Part shown: positions 24,752 to 33,519 of the stretch, in pieces
Layout: each line of letters starts with the position of its first letter
Numbering within the stretch: the first letter of the stretch is position 1
Assembly (NCBI GenBank): GCA_963170165.1
Contig: CAUJGQ010000032.1
Span: forward strand, 1-47,957
Length of the DNA stretch: 47,957 bases
DNA from: Chloroflexota bacterium
GTDB lineage: Bacteria > Chloroflexota > Dehalococcoidia > CAUJGQ01
Direction of reading: 5' to 3'
Notes under the pieces: model-generated
The model's input: only the letters and a program-made list of their open reading frames with translations
What the model was told of the DNA's origin: nothing
Database searches by the model: none
Position numbers and translations under genes: made by a program

Positions 24752-24855
24752 CAGAGCAGGCGGCCCGGCGCCACCAAGCCCGGTGTGTAGGGCTGCGGGC
24801 CACGACCCGGCGCTGGAGACGGCCAGCGGTCACGAAACATACTGTTAACACACAC

Positions 24856-24883
24856 TTGACCGATTATTTGGTAACGATATGGT
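24856..24883 (+). promoter_or_regulatory. Promoter for glutamine synthetase
   Basis: TTGACC (24856-24861) and TATGGT (24878-24883) are 16 bases apart. GTTAAC just upstream and GGTAAC between the boxes hint at a nitrogen regulator site, but neither GlnR nor TnrA consensus is met. Confidence 0.5.
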
Positions 24884-24956
24884 GTATTGCAGTGGCGCGG
24901 TCCGCCGTTGGGCCGTATTGTTGGGTGGTCAACGCCAGAACTAAGGAGAAATGGAT

Positions 24957-26939
24957 ATGCCAGCCGCATCAGAGCGCGGGTCGCTTCCATACGTAGTTCC
25001 CGCCTCGGAGCGCACCGCCGAGGGGCTTAGCCGGTTGGTGCTGGAACATCCCAACATCCGCTTCATCTCGCTGCTGGCCGTGGACCTGGGCGGCAATGAG
25101 ACCGACGAACGCATCCCCGCACCGCGCTCAGCGCGCGAGGCGCACGAGCTTCTGACCGGCGGCGTGCAGACCGACGGCTCGTCGGTGGCGCTGCCGGGCA
25201 TCGCCACCCTGAATAACGCTAAGGTTGACCTCTTCGCCGACGCTGCCGCCCGCTGGTATGTCGACTACAACGATGACAACCTGGACGAGGAGACGGGGTT
25301 ACCGGTCGGCACCGTGATGATCCCGGCGTTCCTGCGGCACGAGACGCGCTGGGTTGATTCCCGCTCCGTGCTGCGCCGGGCCGAGGAGTACATCGGCGCG
25401 CGCATGGCTGAGCTGCTGGCGGCGAACCCGCGGGTCGCGCGTTCCCTCGGCATCCGGCCGAATCAGATTGAGCGGGTCACGCTCACGGCGGCAACCGAGC
25501 TCGAGTTCTGGGTGCGCACGCCGGGTTCCCGCGTCGAGGTTGAACGGCTGGCGGTATCGCAGGCGCTCCAGGAGCAGTACTGGAAGCCGACCAAAGGCGA
25601 CGTGCGCACCGGCCTGGAGAACTCGCTCGACCTATTGGGCCGGTACGGGCTTGAGCCTGAGATGGGCCACAAAGAAGTAGGCGGCGTGGGCGCCCGCGTC
25701 AGCGGCGGCGGCGCGGATGTAATGGAGCAGATCGAGATCGACTGGCGCTTCTCCACCGCGCTTCAGGCGGCGGACAACGAGCTGCTGGCGCGCACCATGA
25801 TCGACCGCGCCTTTGCCGCGCTCGGGCTGGAGGTCACCTTCCAGGCAAAGCCGATTGAAGGTGTGGCTGGCAACGGTGAGCACACCCATGTCGGCATGGC
25901 CGTCAGACTGCGCGACGGGTCGGTGAAAAACCTGTTTGCGCCGGCGCGGATGGAGCAGGACTTCCTCAGCGAGATCGGCTGGGGTGCGATCATGGGCCTG
26001 CTCAAGCACTGGGAGGCAACGGGCGCCCTCGTAACTTGCTCCACCGATGCCTTCAACCGGCTCAAGCCCGGTTTCGAGGCGCCGGTGTGCATCGTCACCT
26101 CCCTGGGCCACGATGTCACGTTGCCCTCCCGCAACCGTTCGGTGCTGGCCGGTCTGGTGCGCGATATCGAGAACCCGCTTGCCACCCGCTTCGAGGTGCG
26201 CGCCCCTAACCCGCACACCAACAGCTACCTGGCGATTGCCGGCATCTACCTGAGCATGCTCGACGGCATCGAGGCGGCGCTGGCCGGTGGCCGCAGCACC
26301 AAGGAACTGGAGAGCGAGTGCTCCAAGGGCGCTGGTGATGCTGCCACCTACCTGCGCATCGACCGCCAGTACCGCTCTGAGGATGACGTGTTCGAGCACT
26401 TCACCCAGGAGGAGCGCGACCGGCTGTTTGGCAGGCCGCCGGCTACGGTCGCTGAGACGCTGGACAACCTGGCTGCTTACCCGGACCGCGACCGGCTGTT
26501 CTGCGACAGCGGCGTCTTCACACCAGCGATCATCCAATCGTACCGCGATGCGATGCTGGCCAAATGGCGGCTGGAGCTGAGCCAGCGCATCATCCCTACC
26601 AATGTGGAGATCGTGCGCGAGTGCCGCCGCCTGCACGCGGAGGATGCCGATGGGGCGGATGATCGCGCCTGGGACGCGGTCCAAGACCTACGATTGGAGC
26701 TGATGAAGGACACCGCCTCTGGCCGTTCGCTGTTCTCGCGCATCCGTGATGCCATCACCGAGGGCGACGACTCGATGACCTCGATGCTACAGCTCGAGAT
26801 GAACCGTAAGATGACCGAACTGCAGGATCACTATCGCGCCTACACGTCCAACCTGCTGGACCTGCCCGCCGCTGAGGCGTTGCAGCTGGCCGGGGAGTCC
26901 CGGCGGATGCTGCCGGCCGGGCTGACCGCGTCGCCCTAA
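24957..26939 (+). CDS. glnA: Atypical long glutamine synthetase
   Basis: 660 residues, well above the 440-470 of GSI and near GSIII size. Catalytic segments are recognisable: GVQTDGSSVALPGIATLNNA (beta-grasp), ATELEFWV, GVAGNGEHTHVGMA, FNRLKPGFEAPV, SRNRSV and FEVRAPNPHTNSYLAIAGIY. GSIII hallmarks are not obvious. The last 200 or so residues (after DGIEAALAG) form a helical extension with no match I know. It joins ammonia to glutamate using ATP. ATG 24957 has AAGGAG eight bases upstream; ATG 24951 would leave only two. It has its own promoter and terminator. Confidence 0.9.
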   Translation: MPAASERGSLPYVVPASERTAEGLSRLVLEHPNIRFISLLAVDLGGNETDERIPAPRSAREAHELLTGGVQTDGSSVALPGIATLNNAKVDLFADAAARWYVDYNDDNLDEETGLPVGTVMIPAFLRHETRWVDSRSVLRRAEEYIGARMAELLAANPRVARSLGIRPNQIERVTLTAATELEFWVRTPGSRVEVERLAVSQALQEQYWKPTKGDVRTGLENSLDLLGRYGLEPEMGHKEVGGVGARVSGGGADVMEQIEIDWRFSTALQAADNELLARTMIDRAFAALGLEVTFQAKPIEGVAGNGEHTHVGMAVRLRDGSVKNLFAPARMEQDFLSEIGWGAIMGLLKHWEATGALVTCSTDAFNRLKPGFEAPVCIVTSLGHDVTLPSRNRSVLAGLVRDIENPLATRFEVRAPNPHTNSYLAIAGIYLSMLDGIEAALAGGRSTKELESECSKGAGDAATYLRIDRQYRSEDDVFEHFTQEERDRLFGRPPATVAETLDNLAAYPDRDRLFCDSGVFTPAIIQSYRDAMLAKWRLELSQRIIPTNVEIVRECRRLHAEDADGADDRAWDAVQDLRLELMKDTASGRSLFSRIRDAITEGDDSMTSMLQLEMNRKMTELQDHYRAYTSNLLDLPAAEALQLAGESRRMLPAGLTASP

Positions 26940-26962
26940 GCGCGCCGGTCAGCGGGCACACG

Positions 26963-26998
26963 AACGCTGGGGACAGGCGGCGCCTGCTCCCCGGCGTT
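26963..26998 (+). terminator. Terminator after glnA
   Basis: A long interrupted stem: AACGC/GCGTT outermost (26963-26967 with 26994-26998), then GGGGA/TCCCC and CAGGC/GCCTG around a GGC loop. It is followed by TGTG on the plus strand and CGTG on the minus strand, so it may end both glnA and the convergent 65-residue gene. Confidence 0.65.
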
Positions 26999-27017
26999 TG
27001 TGCATGGTGTGCCGCAG

Positions 27018-27215
27018 CTAGTGCAGCAACCGCCGGCCCTCATCACCGGAGAAGTCGACTCCACAGCCCTCACAATGGAACCGCACTGCGCGGTCTTCCT
27101 TGCCCATGTCGTCGAGATTGTCCCAGCGTGGTGTGAGCGCGGTGTGCGGGCATGCCGTCTCCAGCGGCGCCTGGTGGCCGTCTCCACGGCCGAAAATCCG
27201 GTTCAGCAATCCCAT
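27018..27215 (-). CDS. 65-residue protein with zinc-type Cys/His motif
   Basis: A short conserved-looking protein: a basic start MGLLNRIFGRGDGH, then CPHTALTPRWDN and a C-terminal FHCEGCGVDFSGDEGRRLLH. CPH and CEGC could bind one zinc ion. The ATG at 27215 has GGAGG in ideal position. A longer frame upstream (to 27320) is not supported. Function unknown. The leader forms a stem that covers the ribosome site, see the next entry. Confidence 0.75.
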   Translation of the reverse strand: MGLLNRIFGRGDGHQAPLETACPHTALTPRWDNLDDMGKEDRAVRFHCEGCGVDFSGDEGRRLLH

Positions 27216-27220
27216 CGCGT

Positions 27221-27282
27221 TCCTCCCTGCACGACGCGAAACCCGAGAGGCGGAGGGTCGTGCTGACACATATCGTGCAGGG
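27221..27282 (-). promoter_or_regulatory. Ribosome-site-covering stem in the leader of the 65-residue gene
   Basis: On the minus strand CCCTGCACGA (27273-27282) pairs perfectly with TCGTGCAGGG (27225-27234) across 38 bases. The right arm includes the GGG of the SD sequence GGGAGGA, so translation could be shut when the stem forms. The loop also holds CCCTCC, which can pair with GGAGG instead. It could be a thermosensor, a protein site or a small-molecule switch. Confidence 0.55.
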
Positions 27283-27332
27283 ATTATCGGTCTTCGCGCA
27301 TCCCTGAGACGGGTTAGCACCAGATACGATGC

Positions 27333-28310
27333 TTATCCCACCGGATGACGGCGCCGCTCACCCGCCCCAGTGAGCAGGAACTCCCGAACGGCACGGGCGG
27401 TGGTCTCCGGCTGCTCCCACTGCGGCAGGTCGCCACTGTCATTGATCACGGTCAGCGACAGCGCGGGGTTGGCAGCCACCGCGGCACGCGCCGCATCTGG
27501 GTCGCTGACCCGGGGATGGTCACCGTAGATCAGCAACGTCTCCACCGGCAGCGCACGAAAGGCCGCGGCGGCATCCGGGGCGTCCAGCACGCCGGACAGG
27601 AACGAGGCGGGGGCATAACGCGCTCCCGGTTGCTGGGCCGTGGCCCAGGCATAGTCCGGATAGCCGGCCGGCAGCAGCACAGGCCGGGCAAACAGCCGCC
27701 GCAAATACCGTGTCACCAGCAGGCGGGTCGTGAGCAGGTTGAACAGCGCATCACCGGCCAGCGGCGTGCGGAGGGTTGCCAGGGCGAGCCAGCGCAACGG
27801 CCGGCCGGCGCCGCGCGGCTCCAGCCCGGTCGGGCTGATCATCACCAGCCGCCGGAACCGTGCCGGCATCGCAGCGGCCAGAAGAGCGAGATACTGCGAC
27901 GGCAGCGACAGGCTCACAACATCCACGGGGCCGGCCGCCAGTGTATCGAGCATCCGCTCCAGCACGCGCCGGTAGAGGTCAGGGGTATACCAGCGCGGCG
28001 AACGATCGGCCAGGCCGAAACCGGGCCAGTCTACCGCCACGACGCGGTGGTCCATGGCCAGCCGTTCGAACAGCGGTCGCAGCTCGTAAGCCGTCCCCGC
28101 CGCGTTGAAGCTGTGCAGCAGCAGCACCGTGGGCCCGTGACCGCGTGAATAGTAGGCGACGGTACCATCCGTCGTGAACAGCGTCTGCACGTCGACGTCC
28201 AGCGGTGGCGCAAGGGAGGGACGCCTCCAGGCGCGCAACGCGTTCCACGCCGCCGCCGATGCCGCCAGCATCAACGTGCTCGTACCCGCCAGCCGCCATG
28301 CCTTACCCAT
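27333..28310 (-). CDS. Alpha/beta-hydrolase fold protein lacking the catalytic His
   Basis: 325 residues. An N-terminal hydrophobic helix (7-25) may anchor or export it. The fold is clear: VLLLHSFNAAGTAYELRPLF, DWPGFGLADRS, and YGDHPRVSDPDA. The nucleophile elbow reads VVSLSLPS (S135) where GxSxG is usual. At the expected histidine the sequence is SGDLPQWEQP with D294 where GH..xWEQP is typical. The Ser and Asp positions remain but His is missing, so hydrolase activity is doubtful; it may be a non-hydrolytic member. GGGGGG lies before the ATG. Confidence 0.85.
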   Translation of the reverse strand: MGKAWRLAGTSTLMLAASAAAWNALRAWRRPSLAPPLDVDVQTLFTTDGTVAYYSRGHGPTVLLLHSFNAAGTAYELRPLFERLAMDHRVVAVDWPGFGLADRSPRWYTPDLYRRVLERMLDTLAAGPVDVVSLSLPSQYLALLAAAMPARFRRLVMISPTGLEPRGAGRPLRWLALATLRTPLAGDALFNLLTTRLLVTRYLRRLFARPVLLPAGYPDYAWATAQQPGARYAPASFLSGVLDAPDAAAAFRALPVETLLIYGDHPRVSDPDAARAAVAANPALSLTVINDSGDLPQWEQPETTARAVREFLLTGAGERRRHPVG

Positions 28311-28429
28311 TTTCGCCCCCCGACCTCAGGTGCGCCTGCGTGGCCGCCTGCGCCCTCACTCCCCTAAAGATAGCGCAGCCCATGCCCGTTCGCTCACTCT
28401 GCCCGCTCGTTCCTGCGTGACAGTTGGGC

Positions 28430-28435
28430 TAGAAT
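28430..28435 (+). promoter_or_regulatory. -10 element for the acyl-CoA operon
   Basis: TAGAAT lies 57 bases before the first start codon of the operon. No good -35 is seen. The leader holds GC-rich short repeats around 28448-28466. Confidence 0.4.
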
Positions 28436-28492
28436 GCGCTGACGGTAGCCCGGCCCGGTCGGGTGGCGTGATCAGTGCCCGGAGGGAGAGCC

Positions 28493-29650
28493 ATGGCGAG
28501 CAACGTGCTACGCACCGCGGCGTGCGAGATGTTCGGCATTGAGTACCCGATCCTGCTGGCGGGGATGGGACCGACGGCCGGTGGCGGGCGCGGCTCCGCA
28601 GCCACGGCAGAACTGGTAGCGGCCGTGTCGAACGCTGGCGGCCTGGGCGTGCTGGGCGGCGCCGGCTTTGGCCCGGACGCGCTGCGGGCGGAGGTCCGGC
28701 GGATTCGCTCGCTGACGGACAAGCCCTTCGGCGTGGACCTGCTGTTTCCATCGAACGCCGTCCGGCTGTCCGATGAAGGCACACCGGCGGACCCACGCAC
28801 CTTGATCCCACAGGAATACTGGGATGCGATCGGCCGGATCAAGCAGGAGTTCGGCATCCCAGATGTAGCGCAAGACCGGCCCGCCCCCCGCGGCCTGTGG
28901 CGGGTCGACGACCAGGTCGAGGTACTGTTCGAGGAGCGGGTACCGGTGCTGGCTTCCGGGCTGGGCAATCCCGCCCCGTTCGTGCCGCGCGCGCACGAGC
29001 TGGGGATGAAGGTGATCGCCCTGGTAGGCAACACCAAGAACGCAAGGCGCGTCGCGGCTGCCGGGGTTGACCTGGTGGTAGCACAGGGGACCGAGGCCGG
29101 CGGTCATACCGGCCGGATCGGCACGATTGCGCTGGTACCTCAGGTGGTCGACGCAGCCGCTCCGGTGCCGGTGGCGGCGGCGGGCGGCATCGCCGACGGC
29201 CGCGGGCTGGCGGCAGCGCTGGCATTGGGCGCTTGTGCAGTGTGGTGTGGCACCGTATTCCTCGCCACCCACGAGGCCAACCTGTACGAGTGGCAGAAGC
29301 AACGTATCCTCAACGCCACCGAGGAGGATACGATCGTCACCCGGCTGTACAGCGGCAAGACTATGCGCAACATCACCAACCCACTGGCGCAGGCTTGGGA
29401 GGCGTCCGGGATCAAGGCACTGCCGATGGGCCTCCAGGGGCTGCTGATCGCCGACCTCGTGACCGGTGCGCGCGCCGCCGGTAAAGACGAGCTGCTGATG
29501 AACGCCGCCGGTCAGGCGGCCGGGATGATCAGCGGATTGCGGTCCGCCAAAGAGGTGATCGACGAGATGGTGGCCGGCGCCGTACAGGTGCTGACGCGCG
29601 ACCTGCCGGGCGGCGTTCGTGCTGCGGCGGCAGCAGAAAGCGCCGTCTAG
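28493..29650 (+). CDS. Nitronate monooxygenase/2-nitropropane dioxygenase-like flavoprotein
   Basis: 385 residues of the NMO/FabK TIM-barrel family: an N-terminal GIEYPILLAGMGP, NAGGLGVLGGAGF, VVAQGTEAGGHTG (FMN-phosphate and active-site His region), VPVAAAGGIADGRGLAAAL and ACAVWCGTVFLAT. Members oxidise alkyl nitronates or act as enoyl-CoA reductases with FMN. GGAGGGAG precedes the ATG. It is the first of five same-strand genes for acyl-CoA chemistry, where an enoyl-CoA reductase or flavin oxidase role is as likely as nitronate oxidation. Confidence 0.88.
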   Translation: MASNVLRTAACEMFGIEYPILLAGMGPTAGGGRGSAATAELVAAVSNAGGLGVLGGAGFGPDALRAEVRRIRSLTDKPFGVDLLFPSNAVRLSDEGTPADPRTLIPQEYWDAIGRIKQEFGIPDVAQDRPAPRGLWRVDDQVEVLFEERVPVLASGLGNPAPFVPRAHELGMKVIALVGNTKNARRVAAAGVDLVVAQGTEAGGHTGRIGTIALVPQVVDAAAPVPVAAAGGIADGRGLAAALALGACAVWCGTVFLATHEANLYEWQKQRILNATEEDTIVTRLYSGKTMRNITNPLAQAWEASGIKALPMGLQGLLIADLVTGARAAGKDELLMNAAGQAAGMISGLRSAKEVIDEMVAGAVQVLTRDLPGGVRAAAAAESAV

Positions 29651-29692
29651 CCGCCGCGCTCCCCGAAGCCACGCTACACACATGAGGCTCGT

Positions 29693-30982
29693 ATGACCGC
29701 GAACCCATCGCCGCCTGCCGCCCTGGAGGGCCTACGGGTGCTGGACCTTACCGGACTGCCCGGCCAGTACGCTGGCAAACTGCTGGCCGACCTGGGCGCC
29801 GACGTCATCCGGATTGAGCCGCCGGCCGGCTCCCCAGCGCGCAACCGGCCGCCGTTTGCTGGTGATGTGCCCGGTCCCAACACGTCGCTGGCGTTCTGGT
29901 ACTGGAACACCAGCAAACGCTCGATATGCTTGGACATTGCCACCGAGGACGGCAGAGCGCTGCTGCGCCGCCTGCTGCCGCGGTTCGACGTGCTGATCCA
30001 CACCTACAGCGAAGCCGAAGTGATGTCACTGGGGCTGAGCCATGCCGAGCTGGCGGCGCTGCATGCGGGCATCATCACCTGCTCCATCACCCCGTTCGGC
30101 GAGTGGGGACCGCACGCCGGCTGGCAGGCTGATGACATGGTCGTCTCAGCGATGAGCGGGCTAATGACACTGGCCGGCTACCCGGATCGGGCGCCGGTTA
30201 TGCCCCCCGGGGAACAGGCTGCGATCTGCGGCAGCATTCAGGCGGCCAGCGCCATCCTGGCCGCGCTATTTGCGCGCGACCGCAGCGGCGCCGGACAGCA
30301 CATCGAGGTGTCACAGCAGGAAGCCATGTCCATCACCCAGGAAACCGCAATGCAGACCTGGGATATGCGTGGAGAGTTGCGCCGCCGGACCGGCAATCAG
30401 AAGCTGCTGCCGGGCTTTGGCACCTACGCCTGCGCTGACGGCTATGTCTACTCCATGATCGGCGTCGGCGGCTTTGGCTCACCTCTGCCGGTGCTATTCG
30501 AGTGGATGAACGAGAAGGGGATGGCCGGCGATCTGATGCAGCCGGAATGGCAGACGGCGCTGAGCGGGATGGACCTGCGCCAGTTGACCGCGCTGCTGAC
30601 CCAGCCCGACAAGCTGGCAGAGATGATGACCCGGCTCGCGCACATCGAGGAGCTGATCGCCGCCTTCTACGCCGCTCACACGAAAGAAGAGCTGTACGTC
30701 GTTGGTCAGAACCGGCGGCTGCTGATCGGCCCGCTCAATAACGCCCGCGACATTCGCAACAACGAGCAGTTCAATACCCGTGGCTGGTGGCAGGAGGTCG
30801 AGCATCCCGAGCAGGGCCGGAGCTATACCTACCCTGGCCCGCCGTACCGGCACGCCCAGACCCCGTGGCGTATCCACCGACGGCCGCCGCTGCTGGGAGA
30901 GCACACCCTGGACGTGCTGGAAGGTGAGCTCGGCCTGACGCGAGAGCAGACGGCGATGCTGATGGGCGCGGGAGTGATCTAG
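29693..30982 (+). CDS. Class III (CaiB/BaiF) CoA-transferase homologue without catalytic Asp
   Basis: 429 residues with the family start LEGLRVLDLTGLPGQYAGKL, LADLGADVIRIEPPAG, and GAGQHIEVSQQE. Class III transferases use an Asp to form acyl anhydrides; it sits in the segment before the ILAAL helix. Here that segment reads PPGEQAAICGSI (Ala176-Ala177), so the Asp is absent. Its neighbour has it. Pairs with one active and one inactive subunit are known, for example BbsE/BbsF of benzylsuccinate CoA-transferase. I infer a heteromer. It ends directly before the next ATG. Confidence 0.88.
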   Translation: MTANPSPPAALEGLRVLDLTGLPGQYAGKLLADLGADVIRIEPPAGSPARNRPPFAGDVPGPNTSLAFWYWNTSKRSICLDIATEDGRALLRRLLPRFDVLIHTYSEAEVMSLGLSHAELAALHAGIITCSITPFGEWGPHAGWQADDMVVSAMSGLMTLAGYPDRAPVMPPGEQAAICGSIQAASAILAALFARDRSGAGQHIEVSQQEAMSITQETAMQTWDMRGELRRRTGNQKLLPGFGTYACADGYVYSMIGVGGFGSPLPVLFEWMNEKGMAGDLMQPEWQTALSGMDLRQLTALLTQPDKLAEMMTRLAHIEELIAAFYAAHTKEELYVVGQNRRLLIGPLNNARDIRNNEQFNTRGWWQEVEHPEQGRSYTYPGPPYRHAQTPWRIHRRPPLLGEHTLDVLEGELGLTREQTAMLMGAGVI

Positions 30983-32275
30983 ATGAGCGGTGAACTACCT
31001 CTGAGCGGCCTGCGCGTCGCCGACTTCTCCTGGTTCGGCGCCGGACCGATTGCCGGCCTGATGCTGCGCACGCTCGGCGCCGAGGTGATCCGCGTTGAGT
31101 CGCAGGCGCGGATGGACGGATTGCGCATGACGCAGCCCGTTCCGCCCGGCAAAGAGGGCAGCCCCAATGTCTCCGGCTACTTCAATAACTACAACGCCGG
31201 CAAGCTGTCTTTCACTCTTGACCTCAGCCGGCCGGAGGCGCGCCAGGTGGCGCTTGATCTGCTTGCCCGCAGCGATGTGATGATTGAGAACTACACACCA
31301 CGGGTAGTGCAGAACTGGGGGCTAACCTATGACGAGGTGGTCAAGGTCCGGCCGGACATCATCTACGCCCAGATGCCGATGCAGGGCAGCTGGGGTCCAC
31401 ACCGCGACTTCCTCGGCTTCGGTGCTGTGATCGCTCCGGTGGCAGGCTACTCGCATCTGTCTGGCTGGCCAGATCGGCTGCCATCCAGCATGGGCGTCAA
31501 CTACCCGGACTATGTAATCAACCCTGGTCATGCGGTCGTCGCCATCCTGGCGGCGTTGCGCTACCGCGCCCGTACGGGCAACGGCCAGCATATCGAACTG
31601 GCGCAGGTGGAATCGGTCGCCGCTACACTCGGTCCGTTCCTGCTGGAGTATACGGTCAACGACAGCGTTCCCGAGCGCAGCGGCAATCGTGTTGCCTGGG
31701 CCTGCCCGCACGGCGCCTATCGCTGCCAAGATGGCCTGCCGCTGCCGGTCGCTGCCACGTTGAGGATGGCCGCGAGCGCCTCGCCACCGCCACAACTGGA
31801 GGATCGCTGGCTGGCTATCGCCATCACCAACGACGCCCAATGGGAAGGGTTGCTCGATGTGATGGGCCGGCCGGCGTGGGCACAGGACGAGCGTTTCACC
31901 ACCTTCCTCGGCCGCAAGCGCCATGAGGACGAGCTGGACACCCATATCGAGGCGTGGACCAGCACGCTCAACGCCGAAGAGGCAATGCGTCAGTTGCAGG
32001 CACGCGGCGTACCCGCCGGGGTGGTGCAGTCGGCGCGCGACGTGCTCGACCACGATGAGCATCTGCGCGAGCGTGGCTTCTACCAGTACATCAACCATGC
32101 GGAGACCGGCCGCAGCGCCTATGACGGACCCGGCTTCCGCATGTCCGGCGCGCCGTTTGCCCTGGGTGGCCCCGCGCCACTGATCGGCGAACACAACGAC
32201 TATGTCCTGCGCGAGGTGCTCAACTACAGCGACGAGCGCATTGCCGAACTGCTGATCGGCCAGGTCATCTACTAG
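30983..32275 (+). CDS. Class III (CaiB/BaiF) CoA-transferase, catalytic type
   Basis: 430 residues. Start LSGLRVADFSWFGAGPIAGL, then LGAEVIRVESQ, and the motif GVNYPDYVINPGH with Asp176 in the usual catalytic place, followed by TGNGQHIELAQVES. It moves CoA between carboxylic acids. It starts at the base after the previous stop (TAG then ATG), so the two subunits are made in step. Substrate unknown; the downstream aldolase-like pair suggests a branched or aromatic acid with a beta-oxygen function. Confidence 0.9.
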   Translation: MSGELPLSGLRVADFSWFGAGPIAGLMLRTLGAEVIRVESQARMDGLRMTQPVPPGKEGSPNVSGYFNNYNAGKLSFTLDLSRPEARQVALDLLARSDVMIENYTPRVVQNWGLTYDEVVKVRPDIIYAQMPMQGSWGPHRDFLGFGAVIAPVAGYSHLSGWPDRLPSSMGVNYPDYVINPGHAVVAILAALRYRARTGNGQHIELAQVESVAATLGPFLLEYTVNDSVPERSGNRVAWACPHGAYRCQDGLPLPVAATLRMAASASPPPQLEDRWLAIAITNDAQWEGLLDVMGRPAWAQDERFTTFLGRKRHEDELDTHIEAWTSTLNAEEAMRQLQARGVPAGVVQSARDVLDHDEHLRERGFYQYINHAETGRSAYDGPGFRMSGAPFALGGPAPLIGEHNDYVLREVLNYSDERIAELLIGQVIY

Positions 32276-32313
32276 CAGCGCCCTCGGTGAAGGCGCACCA
32301 GCGAGGCACCACC

Positions 32314-33486
32314 ATGACGACGCTGAAGGGCAAGGCCGCCATCACCGGCCTGGGCATCACGCCCATGGGCAAGATCTTCGGCCACGACGCCATGTACTTC
32401 GCGGGCGAGGCCATCCGCCTGGCAGTGGAGGATGCCGGGCTCACGAAGGCGGACATCGATGGGCTGCTGATCAACAACGGCGTCGGCACCGCGGGTGCGC
32501 TGTCGCTCGGCCTGGCGCCGTACCTGGGTTTCGACGCGTTGCGCGTGCTTAACCACATGAACGCCGCCGGATCAACAGCGGCACAGATGGTGATGTACGC
32601 CTCAATGTGCATCGAGCTGGGGATGGCCAGCAACGTCGTCTGCGTGTTTGCCGATGCGCCCCTGCAAACACCGGGCCCGTCTGCCGCTGCCTACGCCCGC
32701 CCGACACCACCACGGGGTATGGCCAGTCTCGCCCCGGCCTATGGCCTCTACAGCGTAAACGCCCAGTACGCGCTCGCGGCCCAACGCCACATGGCGCTGT
32801 ACGGCACCACCAACGATCACCTTGGCGAGATCGCCGTCAGCACGCGCATGTGGGCCGAGCGCAACCCGCGCGCACAGATGCGATCGCCGATCACGTTAGA
32901 GGACTACCACAACTCCCGCTGGATCATGGAGCCCTTCCACCTGCTCGACTGCTGCCTGGTCTCCAACGGCGCGGTTGCGGTGATCGTCTCCTCAGCCAGC
33001 CGGGCGCGCGACCTCCGGCAGCCGCCGGCGTACGTACTCGGTATCGGCCAAGGGCACCACGCCACCACGAACCGCGGCGGCTGGGAGCCGGAGACGCATA
33101 CCGCCGCCACCATCGCCAAGGACACGGCATTCCGGATGGCCGGTGTGGAGCTGGCCGATATCGATGTGCTGGAGCTGTACGACTGCTACACCTACACCGT
33201 GCTCGTAACCCTGGAGGACTACGGCTTCTGCGCCAAGGGCGAGGGAGGACCGTTCGTGTCCGATGGCAAACTTCGGCCGGGGGGGGCGCTACCCACCAAC
33301 ACCGGCGGCGGTGAGCTATCCGGCTACTACATGTGGGGCATGACACCGCTGTCGGAGGGCATCATCCAGGCGCGCGGCCAGGGCGGTGACCGTCAGGTAG
33401 AAAAACATGACCTGGTGATGGTCACCGGCAACGGCGGTATCCTCAACTATCACGGCTGCATGATCCTTAGCCCCAACGCCTCCTGA
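32314..33486 (+). CDS. Thiolase-fold lipid-transfer-type protein, probable DUF35-dependent lyase/aldolase
   Basis: 390 residues of the SCP2-thiolase group. In true thiolases a Cys nucleophile sits in a CASG-type motif; here the segment is NHMNAAGST (N83-A84-A85), so the Cys is missing. The thiolase GHP motif is also replaced by LSGYYMWGMTPLSEG with Tyr338-Tyr339. A tyrosine in this place, and loss of the Cys, resemble Ltp2, the steroid side-chain aldolase that needs a DUF35 partner. The DUF35 gene follows directly. I infer a retro-aldol or retro-Claisen enzyme acting on a CoA ester. ATG 32314 is chosen over GTG 32287. Confidence 0.85.
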   Translation: MTTLKGKAAITGLGITPMGKIFGHDAMYFAGEAIRLAVEDAGLTKADIDGLLINNGVGTAGALSLGLAPYLGFDALRVLNHMNAAGSTAAQMVMYASMCIELGMASNVVCVFADAPLQTPGPSAAAYARPTPPRGMASLAPAYGLYSVNAQYALAAQRHMALYGTTNDHLGEIAVSTRMWAERNPRAQMRSPITLEDYHNSRWIMEPFHLLDCCLVSNGAVAVIVSSASRARDLRQPPAYVLGIGQGHHATTNRGGWEPETHTAATIAKDTAFRMAGVELADIDVLELYDCYTYTVLVTLEDYGFCAKGEGGPFVSDGKLRPGGALPTNTGGGELSGYYMWGMTPLSEGIIQARGQGGDRQVEKHDLVMVTGNGGILNYHGCMILSPNAS

Positions 33487-33519
33487 GCTCGCACCACACG
33501 TACGAAGGTGGGACGCAAT

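Noticed and set aside
24840-24880. GlnR/TnrA site before glnA
   Set aside because: Only short GTTAAC and GGTAAC pieces match; spacing and flanks do not fit the known boxes.
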